Shown here: piece by piece, positions 7,960 through 15,855 of the stretch | How positions within the stretch are numbered: the first letter of the stretch is position 1 | Layout of the letters: every line of letters starts with the position of its first letter | DNA from: GCA-2719315 sp964448645 | Lineage (GTDB): Bacteria > Bacteroidota > Bacteroidia > Flavobacteriales > Flavobacteriaceae | DNA length: 19,442 nucleotides | Direction of reading: 5' to 3' | Assembly: GCA_964448645.1 (NCBI GenBank) | Contig: CAYUZY010000022.1 | Span: 1-19,442, forward strand | Notes under the pieces: model-generated | Told to the model about the DNA's origin: nothing | The model's input: only the letters and a program-made list of their open reading frames with translations | The model's database searches: none | Program-made: the position numbers and the translations under genes

Positions 7960-8619
7960 ATGTCAATAATTATTGCCCCTTCAATTCTAGCAGCTGATTT
8001 TTCCAATCTGCAAAAGGATATTCGAATGGTAAATAATAGTAATGCCGATTGGTTCCATATTGATGTAATGGATGGCGTTTTTGTTCCTAATATTTCTTTT
8101 GGAATACCAGTAATTAAATCAATTAAAAAAAATGCAACAAAACCTTTAGATATTCATTTAATGATTATTGATCCTGACAGATATATAAAAACTTTTGTAG
8201 ATATAGGAGCAGATATTTTAACAGTACATTTTGAAGCTTGTAATCATTTACATAGAACTATACAAAAAATTAAATCTTTAGGAATTAAAGCAGGTGTTGC
8301 TATAAATCCTCATACGCCTGTGTCATCTTTAAAAGATATTATTAAAGAAATTGATTTAGTTTGTATAATGAGTGTTAATCCTGGATTTGGAGGTCAATCA
8401 TTTATTTCTGGAACATATAATAAAATAAATAAATTAAACAAAATTATTGAAAAGGAAAAAACTAATGTTTTAATTGAAATTGATGGAGGTGTTAATGATA
8501 AAAATTCAAAAAAATTGATCAATTCAGGCGCTAATGTTCTTGTCGCTGGAAACTTTGTATTTTCATCAAAAAATCCAAAAGAAACAATCAATAATCTAAA
8601 ACAAAATATTTATAATTGA
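7960..8619 (+). CDS. rpe: ribulose-phosphate 3-epimerase
   Basis: Interconverts D-ribulose 5-phosphate and D-xylulose 5-phosphate in the pentose phosphate pathway. It is a 219-residue TIM-barrel metalloenzyme of normal length. Metal-site and catalytic residues are in place: HIDVMDG with His33 and catalytic Asp35, LDIHLMI with His66, the flexible active-site loop MSVNPGFGGQ (137-146), and IEIDGGV with the second catalytic acid Asp175. The phosphate-binding end is GANVLVAGNFVF (190-201). It follows rpoD by 29 bp with an A/T-only leader, so co-transcription is likely. Its TGA stop ends at 8619 and the opposing ompA stop begins at 8620, so no room is left for a terminator between the convergent genes. 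Confidence 0.97.
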   Translation: MSIIIAPSILAADFSNLQKDIRMVNNSNADWFHIDVMDGVFVPNISFGIPVIKSIKKNATKPLDIHLMIIDPDRYIKTFVDIGADILTVHFEACNHLHRTIQKIKSLGIKAGVAINPHTPVSSLKDIIKEIDLVCIMSVNPGFGGQSFISGTYNKINKLNKIIEKEKTNVLIEIDGGVNDKNSKKLINSGANVLVAGNFVFSSKNPKETINNLKQNIYN

Positions 8620-9945
8620 TTAATTTTTCAATTTAAATTGCACTCTTCTATTCATCGATCTACCCATAGGATTATCATTATCTCCAATAGGATTTGATTC
8701 TCCATAACCTACAATCTCTAAACGATTTTCATCAACACCTATTTTAACTAGATAAGATTTTACAGATTCCGCTCTCTTTTTTGATAACATTAAATTATAA
8801 TTATCACTACCATCACTAGAAGAATAACCTTCAATATAAAGGTTGATTTTAGAATTGTTAATCAGTAAATTTTTAATTTCAACTAAAACATTGATAGTTT
8901 TTTTACCAATAATATCAAAACTTTCTGCAATAAAATTAATATTCTCACCAAAAGAATTTAAAGTTTTAACGATCTCATTTTTAACTTTAACATCAGTAGG
9001 ACATCCGTTATTTTTTTTACTTCCTGGAACATCTGGACAAAGATCATCATTATCCAAAACTCCATCATTATCTTTATCTTCTATAGGACATCCTTCATTA
9101 TCAATTTCTCCATATTCATCAGGACATTTATCTTCAATATCTATTACACCATCATCATCAGTATCTGGACATCCATCATTTTCTAATAAACCGAAATCAT
9201 CTGGACATTTATCCTCATTATTTGATATACCATCTTCATCATTATCTGGGCAACCTTTAGTTTTTTCAAGACCAGCTTCTTCTGGACACTCATCTTTATT
9301 ATCTGGAAGACCATCGTTATCAGTATCTGGACAACCATTAAATTCTTTTAACCCTGGTAAGTCTGGACACTTATCTTTTTTATCTGAAATTCCATCTTTA
9401 TCTCTATCTCCTGCACCAAAGTTATATCTTAAACCAAATACATTTTGAAGATGATTATAAGTTCCACTTTCATTATTTGATCTGTATGAAGAACTAATAT
9501 TTAATTTTAATTTTTCACTTACAGCAATATCAAAACCTATACCTCCAAGAATTGTTCTAGAACTTTCCATTGAAGGAAATTGTCCTTTGTCATTATCATT
9601 ATCAGAAAAATTAGTCAAACCATAACCAGAAAACAAATAGGGCATAAACTTGTTTTTACCTAGATTAAGTTTAATTATTCCATCAAAAGAAGTGTAATCT
9701 AAACTAACATCATTAATTGATGAAACTCCTAAAGAATATTGTGTCCCTATTGATAGGCCTAATCCTATATATCGAGTGAAACTTATTGCTGGACCTCCAA
9801 ATCCAATTTTAGAATCAATGTCTTTCTCAAGAAGATTAGTAATGTTAGCTCCAACAGAAAAGGACCAAGGGTTTTCAGATGTTTGAGCAATTGAAAATTT
9901 TACAATTAAAAATGTAATGAATATTTTAAAAAAAATGTTTTTCAT
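8620..9945 (-). CDS. OmpA-family outer-membrane protein with thrombospondin type 3 repeats
   Basis: A structural outer-membrane protein expected to anchor the outer membrane to peptidoglycan. The 441-residue protein begins with a signal peptide (about 1-20, hydrophobic core IFFKIFITFLIV, cleavage likely after SIA). A beta-barrel region follows (about 25-178, rich in alternating Gly/aromatic strands, ending GLRYNF). Next come five calcium-binding-type TSP3 repeats (about 179-316), each with a DxDxDG-like motif and two Cys spaced 12 apart. The C-terminal OmpA/MotB-like domain (about 325-440) has LMLSKKRAESVKSYL, GVDENRLEIVGYGES and MNRRVQFKL, the peptidoglycan-binding signature with the conserved Arg pair. 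The tRNA-Arg gene lies 68 bp upstream; I could not identify a promoter in that gap. The symbol is left blank because such proteins occur as several paralogues in Bacteroidetes. Confidence 0.93.
   Translation of the reverse strand: MKNIFFKIFITFLIVKFSIAQTSENPWSFSVGANITNLLEKDIDSKIGFGGPAISFTRYIGLGLSIGTQYSLGVSSINDVSLDYTSFDGIIKLNLGKNKFMPYLFSGYGLTNFSDNDNDKGQFPSMESSRTILGGIGFDIAVSEKLKLNISSSYRSNNESGTYNHLQNVFGLRYNFGAGDRDKDGISDKKDKCPDLPGLKEFNGCPDTDNDGLPDNKDECPEEAGLEKTKGCPDNDEDGISNNEDKCPDDFGLLENDGCPDTDDDGVIDIEDKCPDEYGEIDNEGCPIEDKDNDGVLDNDDLCPDVPGSKKNNGCPTDVKVKNEIVKTLNSFGENINFIAESFDIIGKKTINVLVEIKNLLINNSKINLYIEGYSSSDGSDNYNLMLSKKRAESVKSYLVKIGVDENRLEIVGYGESNPIGDNDNPMGRSMNRRVQFKLKN
8998..9411 (-). repeat. five tandem thrombospondin type 3 repeats within the OmpA-like gene
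   Basis: Residues 179-316 of the OmpA-like protein form five tandem units of about 27 residues (the last slightly longer), each of the form DxDxDGxxDxxDxCP...GCP. Cysteines fall at 193/205, 220/232, 247/259, 274/286 and 303/315, always 12 apart. On the DNA this gives recurring TCTGGACA and CCATC words. In this family the acidic repeats bind calcium and act as a rigid linker between the barrel and the peptidoglycan-binding domain; that role is inferred from the family. Confidence 0.9.
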
Positions 9946-10013
9946 ACTTAGTAATAACTTAAATTTAAATAAAATATTGCCTTAAAATTAACATATTGTA
10001 TAAAATTACATAG

Positions 10014-10087
10014 TGACCCAGGGAGGATTCGAACCCCCAACCCTCAGAGCCGAAATCTGATATTCTATCCAGTTGAACTACTGGGTC
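10014..10087 (-). tRNA. tRNA-Arg (anticodon UCG)
   Basis: The reverse complement folds into a full 74-nt cloverleaf: acceptor GACCCAG pairing with CTGGGTC, D stem GTTC/GAAT, anticodon stem TCAGA/TCTGA around loop TTTCGGC, five-base variable loop GGGTT, T stem GGGGG/CCTCC around TTCGAAT, and discriminator A. T33 is present and positions 34-36 read TCG, so it decodes CGA as arginine. The 3' CCA is not encoded and must be added after transcription. It begins 9 bp after the yqeY stop on the same strand, so it is probably processed from the end of the ftsZ-yqeY transcript, and lies 68 bp upstream of the ompA-like gene. Confidence 0.95.
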
Positions 10088-10096
10088 ATAAAATAT

Positions 10097-10546
10097 TTAG
10101 GAAAGAATTTTCTTTACTATTTCAGCTATTTTTTTGCCATTAGCCTTTCCAGCTATTATTTTATTTGCATTTCCCATAACTTTTCCCATATCTTTCATGC
10201 TTTTAGCTTTAACATCTAAAATAATATCCTTTAATATTTTTTCTAATTCTAAATCATTTAATTGTTTTGGCAAAAACTCCTGAATAATTTTAAGCTGAGC
10301 ATCTTCTGAATTAGCCAAATCATTTCTGTTTTGACTTTTAAAAATATCCGCACTTTCTCTTCTTTGTTTGGCTAGTTTTTGTAACAAGACAAGTTCATCA
10401 TTATCTGACAAATCTTTCTTTTCTCCAGATTTTGTTTTAACTAAAATGATAGCAGACTTTATAGCTCTTAAAGTTTCTAGACGGATATTATCTTTAGCCT
10501 TCATTGCTTCTTTAATTTTATCAGAAATTCTATTGTCTAAATCCAT
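10097..10546 (-). CDS. GatB/YqeY domain-containing protein
   Basis: A 149-residue YqeY-family protein, related to the C-terminal tRNA-recognition tail of the GatB subunit of the Asp-tRNA(Asn)/Glu-tRNA(Gln) amidotransferase but standing alone. Its function is not well established. Diagnostic segments are the N-terminal helix with KEAMKAKDNIRLETLRAIKSAI, the middle KLAKQRRESADIF...NRNDLANSE block followed by FLPKQL, and the C-terminal MGKVMGNANKIIAGKANGKKIAEIVKKIL helix pair. It starts 8 bp after the ftsZ stop and ends 9 bp before tRNA-Arg. A yqeY gene directly after ftsZ is, as I recall, common in Bacteroidetes, but a role in division is not implied by the sequence. Confidence 0.93.
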   Translation of the reverse strand: MDLDNRISDKIKEAMKAKDNIRLETLRAIKSAIILVKTKSGEKKDLSDNDELVLLQKLAKQRRESADIFKSQNRNDLANSEDAQLKIIQEFLPKQLNDLELEKILKDIILDVKAKSMKDMGKVMGNANKIIAGKANGKKIAEIVKKILS

Positions 10547-10554
10547 TATTTTAT

Positions 10555-12489
10555 TTAATCAACATTATCGTGAAGAAAAGAATTGTTAGAACGTAACTGT
10601 AAATCTTCATTAGAATCAGAATCTAAAGACAATCTAGAGCTACCCTCAGGTATATTTTCATTTATATCTAATCCCATTCTTTTATAAGCAGGTTCATTTT
10701 CCATATCATCTACACGTGTAATTTTGTGTTTAAACTTATAATTAAATTCTTTCAACTGTTCTCTTCTTTTATCAGGGTTTGATGAAAATGTTTCATCAAT
10801 AGATGTTTCAAAGGGATTGTTATTATAATCTTCATGCTTACTAGAATTATCTTCAAATTCTTTTTTCTCTTCTAAATTATTTTTAATGTCTTTTTTAATT
10901 ATATCATCATCAAAACCTTTAACTTCAAAATTTATTTCTTCTAAACTTTCTAGTTCAACATCTTTTAAAGAATATTTATTTTCAGCTTCATCCTCTAATT
11001 CACTTTTTTTATTTTTTTGAGCCTCCTGCTCCTGTTCAACTTTTTTCTTCTTAAAAGGAATTTCAAAATCAAATTTAGCTTGAAATTCATCACCTGAAAC
11101 TATTTCATAATCGAAAACTTCAATATCTTTTATGTCATCTGATATGTCTTTAATAATAAATTTTTCCTTTTTGTTCATTTCAATTTCTATGTTCTCTTTA
11201 TCATCAATACTAGTAGTTAAATCTTTTTGAATCTTATCTAATTGAATTTTATCATCTTTATATTGACCAACTTTATCCTCAACATTTTTTGATAAATCTT
11301 CATAAACAACTTCTATTTCACTAATCACTTCATTAGTAATAACCAAATCATCTGAAGAATTATTTTTGAAATCGTTTTTATTAACTTTAAATGAATTTTC
11401 ATTATTCTGATAATCTAAATTATTTGAAAGATCGTGTTCGATTAATTGATCGTCTTCAAGTGTATGAATAATTTTTTTAGCTTCAGTATTTGAAATTTCA
11501 TTTTGTTGATCAACACCAAATCCAGTAGCAATTATTGTAACAGAAATTTCATTCCCTAATGATTTATCCTCACCTACTCCCATTATTATATTTGTGTTAT
11601 TTCCAGCCTCAGTTTGAATATAATCATTAATTTCACCTATCTCATCAATAGTTATTTCATCAGTTCCAGACACAATTAATAAAAGAACATTTTTACAACC
11701 AGTAATTTTATTATCATTAAGTAAAGGTGAATCTAATGCTTTAATTATTGCTTCTTGAGCTCTATTAGAACCTGATGATGAACCTGAGCCCATTATAGCA
11801 GTTCCTGAGTTAGTTAATACAGTTTTTGCATCTTTTAAATCTATATTTTGAGTATAATGGTGAGTGATTACTTCAGCAATTCCTCTAGCTGCAGTAGCTA
11901 ACACTTCATCTGCTTTAGAAAAGCCTGCTTTAAAACCAAGGTTACCGTATACTTCCCTTAATTTATTATTATTAATGACAATCAAAGCATCGACTGACTC
12001 TTTAATATTTAACAAACCTTTTTGAGCCTGATCTAGTCTTAATTTACCTTCAAATTGAAAAGGCATAGTTACTATACCAACAGTTAATATTTCTAAGTTT
12101 TTAGCCATTTTAGCAATAACTGGTGCAGCACCTGTTCCTGTTCCCCCTCCCATTCCAGCAGTTATAAATACCATTTTAGTCTGGGTCATCAATAAGCTTT
12201 GTATATCCTCGTGACTTTCCTCAGCTGATTTTGCTCCTATTTCAGGATTAGCTCCTGCACCTAGACCCTCGGTCAAACTCGCCCCTAATTGAATTTTTAT
12301 TGGAACCGGGCTTTCAGAAAGAGCTTGAGCGTCAGTATTTGTAACTACAAAATCAACACCAACAATTCCTTGTTTAAACATATAATTTATAGCATTACTT
12401 CCTCCTCCTCCAACGCCTATAACCTTAATTACATTACTCTTATTTTTAGGTAAATCAAAATTTATATCATTTATTTTTTCTTGATCCAT
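10555..12489 (-). CDS. ftsZ: cell division protein FtsZ
   Basis: The tubulin-like GTPase that polymerises at midcell as the Z-ring and recruits the divisome. The globular core covers about residues 18-327: nucleotide-binding GVGGGGSNAINYM (25-37), NTDAQAL (51-57), the tubulin signature GGGTGTGAAP (114-123), MPFQFEGKLR (142-151) and the T7 synergy loop NNNKLREVYGN...FSKADEV (173-195). At 644 residues it is far longer than E. coli FtsZ (383). Most of the extra length is an acidic and lysine-rich linker (about 328-570). A second conserved block follows, NPDKRREQLKEFNYKF (571-586) and EPAYKRMGLDI (599-609), and then the flavobacterial tip SNNSFLHDNVD, expected to bind FtsA and other partners. It starts 10 bp after the ftsA stop, with no Shine-Dalgarno. 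Confidence 0.98.
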   Translation of the reverse strand: MDQEKINDINFDLPKNKSNVIKVIGVGGGGSNAINYMFKQGIVGVDFVVTNTDAQALSESPVPIKIQLGASLTEGLGAGANPEIGAKSAEESHEDIQSLLMTQTKMVFITAGMGGGTGTGAAPVIAKMAKNLEILTVGIVTMPFQFEGKLRLDQAQKGLLNIKESVDALIVINNNKLREVYGNLGFKAGFSKADEVLATAARGIAEVITHHYTQNIDLKDAKTVLTNSGTAIMGSGSSSGSNRAQEAIIKALDSPLLNDNKITGCKNVLLLIVSGTDEITIDEIGEINDYIQTEAGNNTNIIMGVGEDKSLGNEISVTIIATGFGVDQQNEISNTEAKKIIHTLEDDQLIEHDLSNNLDYQNNENSFKVNKNDFKNNSSDDLVITNEVISEIEVVYEDLSKNVEDKVGQYKDDKIQLDKIQKDLTTSIDDKENIEIEMNKKEKFIIKDISDDIKDIEVFDYEIVSGDEFQAKFDFEIPFKKKKVEQEQEAQKNKKSELEDEAENKYSLKDVELESLEEINFEVKGFDDDIIKKDIKNNLEEKKEFEDNSSKHEDYNNNPFETSIDETFSSNPDKRREQLKEFNYKFKHKITRVDDMENEPAYKRMGLDINENIPEGSSRLSLDSDSNEDLQLRSNNSFLHDNVD

Positions 12490-12499
12490 AATACTGTTT

Positions 12500-13816
12500 T
12501 TATGCGTTATCTAAAAATTCTTTCAATTTATCTCCCCATTTTTCTAATATCGATTTTCTGTTTATTTTATCTGAGTTAATCTCTTTATTTATTTCATCAA
12601 ACTTATTCTCATTTTCTTCTGAAACTTTACCAGTTTCATTATCCATATTACTTTCATTATGTTCTAATGCATTCATTAATAATCCTACTGATGTTGCAAA
12701 CATTGGACTAGAAATATTATTAATTGTTTCACTAGCAAGATGCTCTCCTGGAAAACCTATTCTAGTATCCATTCCAGTAATATACTCTACAAGTTGCTTA
12801 AGATGATTTAATTGACTTCCTCCTCCAGTTAAAACAATTCCAGCAATTAACTTTTTCTTTTGTTCATTATGTCCGTAGTTTTTTATTTCCAAAAAAACTT
12901 GTTCAATAATTTCAACAACTCTTGCATTTATAATTTTTGATAAAGTTTTTAAAGAAATCTCCTTGGGATCTCTTCCCCTAAGACCTGGTATAGAAACTAT
13001 TTCGGTGTCTTTATTTTCTCCAGGCCATGCTGATCCAAATTTTATCTTAAGTAATTCTGCTTGTTTTTCAATAATTGAACATCCTTCCTTTATATCCTCA
13101 GTAATAACATTTCCTCCAAAAGGAATAACAGAAGTATGTCTAATTATTCCGTCTTTAAAAACAGCTAAATCAGTAGTTCCGCCTCCTATATCAATAAGTG
13201 CAACTCCCGCTTCTTTTTCTTCTTTACTTAAAACTGCATCAGAAGAAGCAAGAGGTTCTAAAGTAATATTTTCCATTTCTAATCCTGAACTTTTTATACA
13301 TCTTCCAATATTTTTAATTGAAGATACTTGACCAACTACAACATGAAAATTAGCTTCTAATCGTCCCCCATACATGCCCATAGGGCCTTTAATCTCTCCT
13401 TGACCATCAACTTTGTATTCTTGCGGAAGGACATGTATAATTTCTTCTCCAGGTAACATAACTAATTTATAAACCTGATTAATTAATTTTTGAATATCAT
13501 CTTCATTTATTACCTCTTCAGGCTTTATTCTTGTTATATAATCACTATGCTGAATACTTCTAATATGTTGTCCAGCAATCCCTACAACTACATCCTTTAT
13601 TTCATGACCTGAACTGTTTTTTGCATCTTCAATTGCTAATTGAATTGATTGAATTGTTTGAGTAATATTATTAACCACTCCTCTGTGAACTCCCTGGCTT
13701 TTAGATTTTCCATATCCAAGAATTTCGATTTTATCATATTCATTTTTCTTTCCTACTAAGGCAACAATTTTGGTTGTCCCTATATCTAGACCTACACATA
13801 TTTTACTATTTCTCAT
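12500..13816 (-). CDS. ftsA: cell division protein FtsA
   Basis: An actin-like ATPase that tethers FtsZ filaments to the inner face of the cytoplasmic membrane and passes the signal to later divisome proteins. The 438 residues carry the actin-fold ATP-site motifs: phosphate-1 GLDIGTTKI (9-17), phosphate-2 IDIGGGTTD (208-216) and adenosine motif VLTGGGSQL (328-336). The FtsA-specific 1C subdomain lies around 85-160 (IKPEEVINEDD, IHVLPQEYKVDGQ). A low-complexity acidic stretch (about 385-415) leads to a C-terminal amphipathic helix (SILEKWGDKLKEFL, 422-435), the membrane-targeting sequence. The start ATG overlaps the end of ftsQ by 11 bp, and ftsZ follows after 10 bp, so the three are almost certainly co-translated from one mRNA. 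Confidence 0.97.
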   Translation of the reverse strand: MRNSKICVGLDIGTTKIVALVGKKNEYDKIEILGYGKSKSQGVHRGVVNNITQTIQSIQLAIEDAKNSSGHEIKDVVVGIAGQHIRSIQHSDYITRIKPEEVINEDDIQKLINQVYKLVMLPGEEIIHVLPQEYKVDGQGEIKGPMGMYGGRLEANFHVVVGQVSSIKNIGRCIKSSGLEMENITLEPLASSDAVLSKEEKEAGVALIDIGGGTTDLAVFKDGIIRHTSVIPFGGNVITEDIKEGCSIIEKQAELLKIKFGSAWPGENKDTEIVSIPGLRGRDPKEISLKTLSKIINARVVEIIEQVFLEIKNYGHNEQKKKLIAGIVLTGGGSQLNHLKQLVEYITGMDTRIGFPGEHLASETINNISSPMFATSVGLLMNALEHNESNMDNETGKVSEENENKFDEINKEINSDKINRKSILEKWGDKLKEFLDNA

Positions 13817-14528
13817 ATACTAAAGATTTTGAAGCAATCACTTGATTTAAATAATTTAAATTAACTAAAGGATAATTAGTCAATGAATCCTGAACTTTTT
13901 GAAAAGCACAGAACACTTTTAATTTTTCAACTTTTTCCTTAAACCTTTTTGAATTTCCAAAAATTATATCAAAATCAAAAGATTTAAGATTGATCCTAAA
14001 TTCATTTTTCTCAAAAACAATCTTATCTAATTCACTCTTCATAAAATGATCATTATTTATTCTTAAAACAAAGTTTGTTATGCTTTTCAAGTTAATCTTT
14101 GACAATGCTGACATAACTTTTGGTAAATCTTTTTTTATTTCTTTCATAGGAAAAAATTTACCATAAGAATCAACATAATAATTTTCATTTGTCATAATAT
14201 ATAAAGGCTCTCTTTCTTTTATTCTTATTTCCAAAATATCGTGAAACTTCCAATAAACCTCTGCACTTTTAATAAATTGATTATTTTTCAATTCAGATTC
14301 TATAATGTTCAAATCTAAACTATCTTTTCTCTTCAAATACTTATCATACAAGATTTGTGTCAACAATTTATTAACGATAGAATCATTTAAAAAAACATTG
14401 TTACTCGAAAAAACAATATTTTTTTCAAACTTTTTTTTATTTTGATTTCTTAAAGTACCATATATTGAAATTGATATAATAAATGCTGTTGAAAAAATTA
14501 AAATTAGTATGTTTAAATATCTTTTCAT
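13806..14528 (-). CDS. ftsQ: cell division protein FtsQ
   Basis: A bitopic membrane protein that in other bacteria bridges the cytoplasmic Z-ring and the septal peptidoglycan synthase through FtsB/FtsL. The 240 residues contain a single N-terminal membrane segment (about 4-24, YLNILILIFSTAFIISISIY). A periplasmic part follows: a POTRA-like portion (about 36-112, with LDLNIIESELKNNQFIKSAEVYW and LEIRIKEREPLYIM) and a beta domain beginning YYVDSYGKFFPM (117-128). Sequence conservation in this family is low; the assignment rests on this architecture plus its place between murC and ftsA. It starts 10 bp after murC, and its last 11 bases overlap the ftsA start, consistent with translational coupling. 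No catalytic function is expected. Confidence 0.9.
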   Translation of the reverse strand: MKRYLNILILIFSTAFIISISIYGTLRNQNKKKFEKNIVFSSNNVFLNDSIVNKLLTQILYDKYLKRKDSLDLNIIESELKNNQFIKSAEVYWKFHDILEIRIKEREPLYIMTNENYYVDSYGKFFPMKEIKKDLPKVMSALSKINLKSITNFVLRINNDHFMKSELDKIVFEKNEFRINLKSFDFDIIFGNSKRFKEKVEKLKVFCAFQKVQDSLTNYPLVNLNYLNQVIASKSLVYEK

Positions 14529-14538
14529 TTGTTTATTA

Positions 14539-15855
14539 TTATAATATTTTATTTACTTCAAGACCAATATCCCCAGCTCCTAATAAAGCAAACACCTTAG
14601 CTTTACTATTTATAATTATATCTTTAATTTGATTTTTTTTAATTAATTCTTTTGAAGAATTTTTTATTTTACTTAATAATAATTGAGAGGATATTCCTTT
14701 AATTTTTCTCTCTCTTGCTGGATAAATGTCTAATAAAAATATATTATCAAATCTAGATAGCTCATTTGCAAATTCATTAATTAAAAACTTTGTTCTTGAG
14801 TACAAATGAGGTTGGAAAATCACACAATTTTCTTTTTTTAAATAATTTGATTGAATTGTTTCAAAAATAGATTTAATTTCAGTAGGATGATGTGCATAAT
14901 CATCTATTATAAATTTAGATTTAAAATTGTGAATTTGCATTCTTCTTTTTACCCCTGAGAAATTTGAAAGACTTTTTAAAACATTTTTCATGTTTAATCC
15001 AACCTGATCTGCTAGAGTAATTGCACATAATGCATTACTTAAATTATGATTACCAATCTGATTAAAAAAAACTGATTTAAATTTATTGGCTGGAGTTTTA
15101 ACATCAAACATAAATCCTTTTTTAGAACTTTTAATATTTGAAATATTATAATCAAATTTTGAATTGAATCCATATTTCAAGCCATTAAAAGGAATTTTAC
15201 CTTCAATAACTGTTGTGTTTTTAATTAATTCGGAGAATTTTTTGAAAGATTCCTTTAAGTCATTTTCCGATTCATATATATCAAAATGATCTTTATCTAT
15301 AGATGTTATACAACCATATTCAGGATTTAAATGCAAAAATGATCTGTCAAACTCATCTGCTTCAACTATACAAAAATCATTTCCTTTTAAAATCAAGTTA
15401 CTCTCATAATTTTTTAAAACTCCACCAATAAATGCAGTAATTTTTTTATTATCAGATATAAACATATGGGAAAGTATAGCTGAAGTTGTTGTTTTACCAT
15501 GTGTGCCTGCAATTGCAATTGTAGATAAATCTTTACATATTTCGGACAAAAAAACAGCTCTCTTTTTAATTATATTTCCATTTTTTCTATAAAACTTTAA
15601 CATTTTATTTGACTTAGGTATTGCTGAAGAATAAATAATTAAAGTTTTAGAACATTTTAAATTTTTATAATTTAAATACTTTGAGTCATCATATAATATT
15701 TTGACACCTATTTTTTCTAAACTTTTAGTGATATAAGTTGTGGCTCTATCATATCCATAAACCTCATTGCCTTTTAATTTTAAATATTTTCCAATTGAAG
15801 ACATTCCAACTCCACCGATACCTAACAAACAATATGTATTACTATTTAAAATCAT
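14539..15855 (-). CDS. murC: UDP-N-acetylmuramate--L-alanine ligase
   Basis: Adds the first amino acid, L-alanine, to UDP-MurNAc in the cytoplasmic phase of peptidoglycan synthesis, using ATP. The 438-residue protein has the three Mur-ligase domains: an N-terminal UDP-binding fold (GIGGVGMSS, 12-20), the ATPase centre with P-loop GTHGKTTTS (117-125), EADEFDRSFL (165-174), DKDHFD (187-192) and GNHNLSNALCA (268-278), and a C-terminal domain with FSGVKRRMQ (299-307), DDYAHHPTEI (318-327) and QPHLYSRTK (348-356). DDYAHHPTEI is the MurC/Mpl form. The length fits MurC, and the neighbours murG and ftsQ favour MurC over Mpl. Its ATG directly follows the murG TAA with no intervening base, and ftsQ follows after 10 bp. 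Confidence 0.96.
   Translation of the reverse strand: MILNSNTYCLLGIGGVGMSSIGKYLKLKGNEVYGYDRATTYITKSLEKIGVKILYDDSKYLNYKNLKCSKTLIIYSSAIPKSNKMLKFYRKNGNIIKKRAVFLSEICKDLSTIAIAGTHGKTTTSAILSHMFISDNKKITAFIGGVLKNYESNLILKGNDFCIVEADEFDRSFLHLNPEYGCITSIDKDHFDIYESENDLKESFKKFSELIKNTTVIEGKIPFNGLKYGFNSKFDYNISNIKSSKKGFMFDVKTPANKFKSVFFNQIGNHNLSNALCAITLADQVGLNMKNVLKSLSNFSGVKRRMQIHNFKSKFIIDDYAHHPTEIKSIFETIQSNYLKKENCVIFQPHLYSRTKFLINEFANELSRFDNIFLLDIYPARERKIKGISSQLLLSKIKNSSKELIKKNQIKDIIINSKAKVFALLGAGDIGLEVNKIL

Noticed and set aside
8843..9448. A 201-codon plus-strand frame encoding repeats rich in Ser-Gly-His
   Set aside because: It is the complement of the TSP3 repeats of the OmpA-like gene. The repetitive codons of that gene leave the opposite strand free of stops, and the predicted peptide has no recognisable domain.
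9946..10013. Promoter or terminator between tRNA-Arg and the OmpA-like gene; small palindrome TTAAATTTAA
   Set aside because: Two TAATTTTA words on the minus strand each miss the final G of the -7 consensus and have no -33 partner. The palindrome is short, A/T only and expected by chance. A promoter is likely somewhere here but is not visible.
12963..13331. A 122-codon plus-strand frame
   Set aside because: It is antisense to the ftsA ATPase core, which is strongly conserved in the opposite strand.
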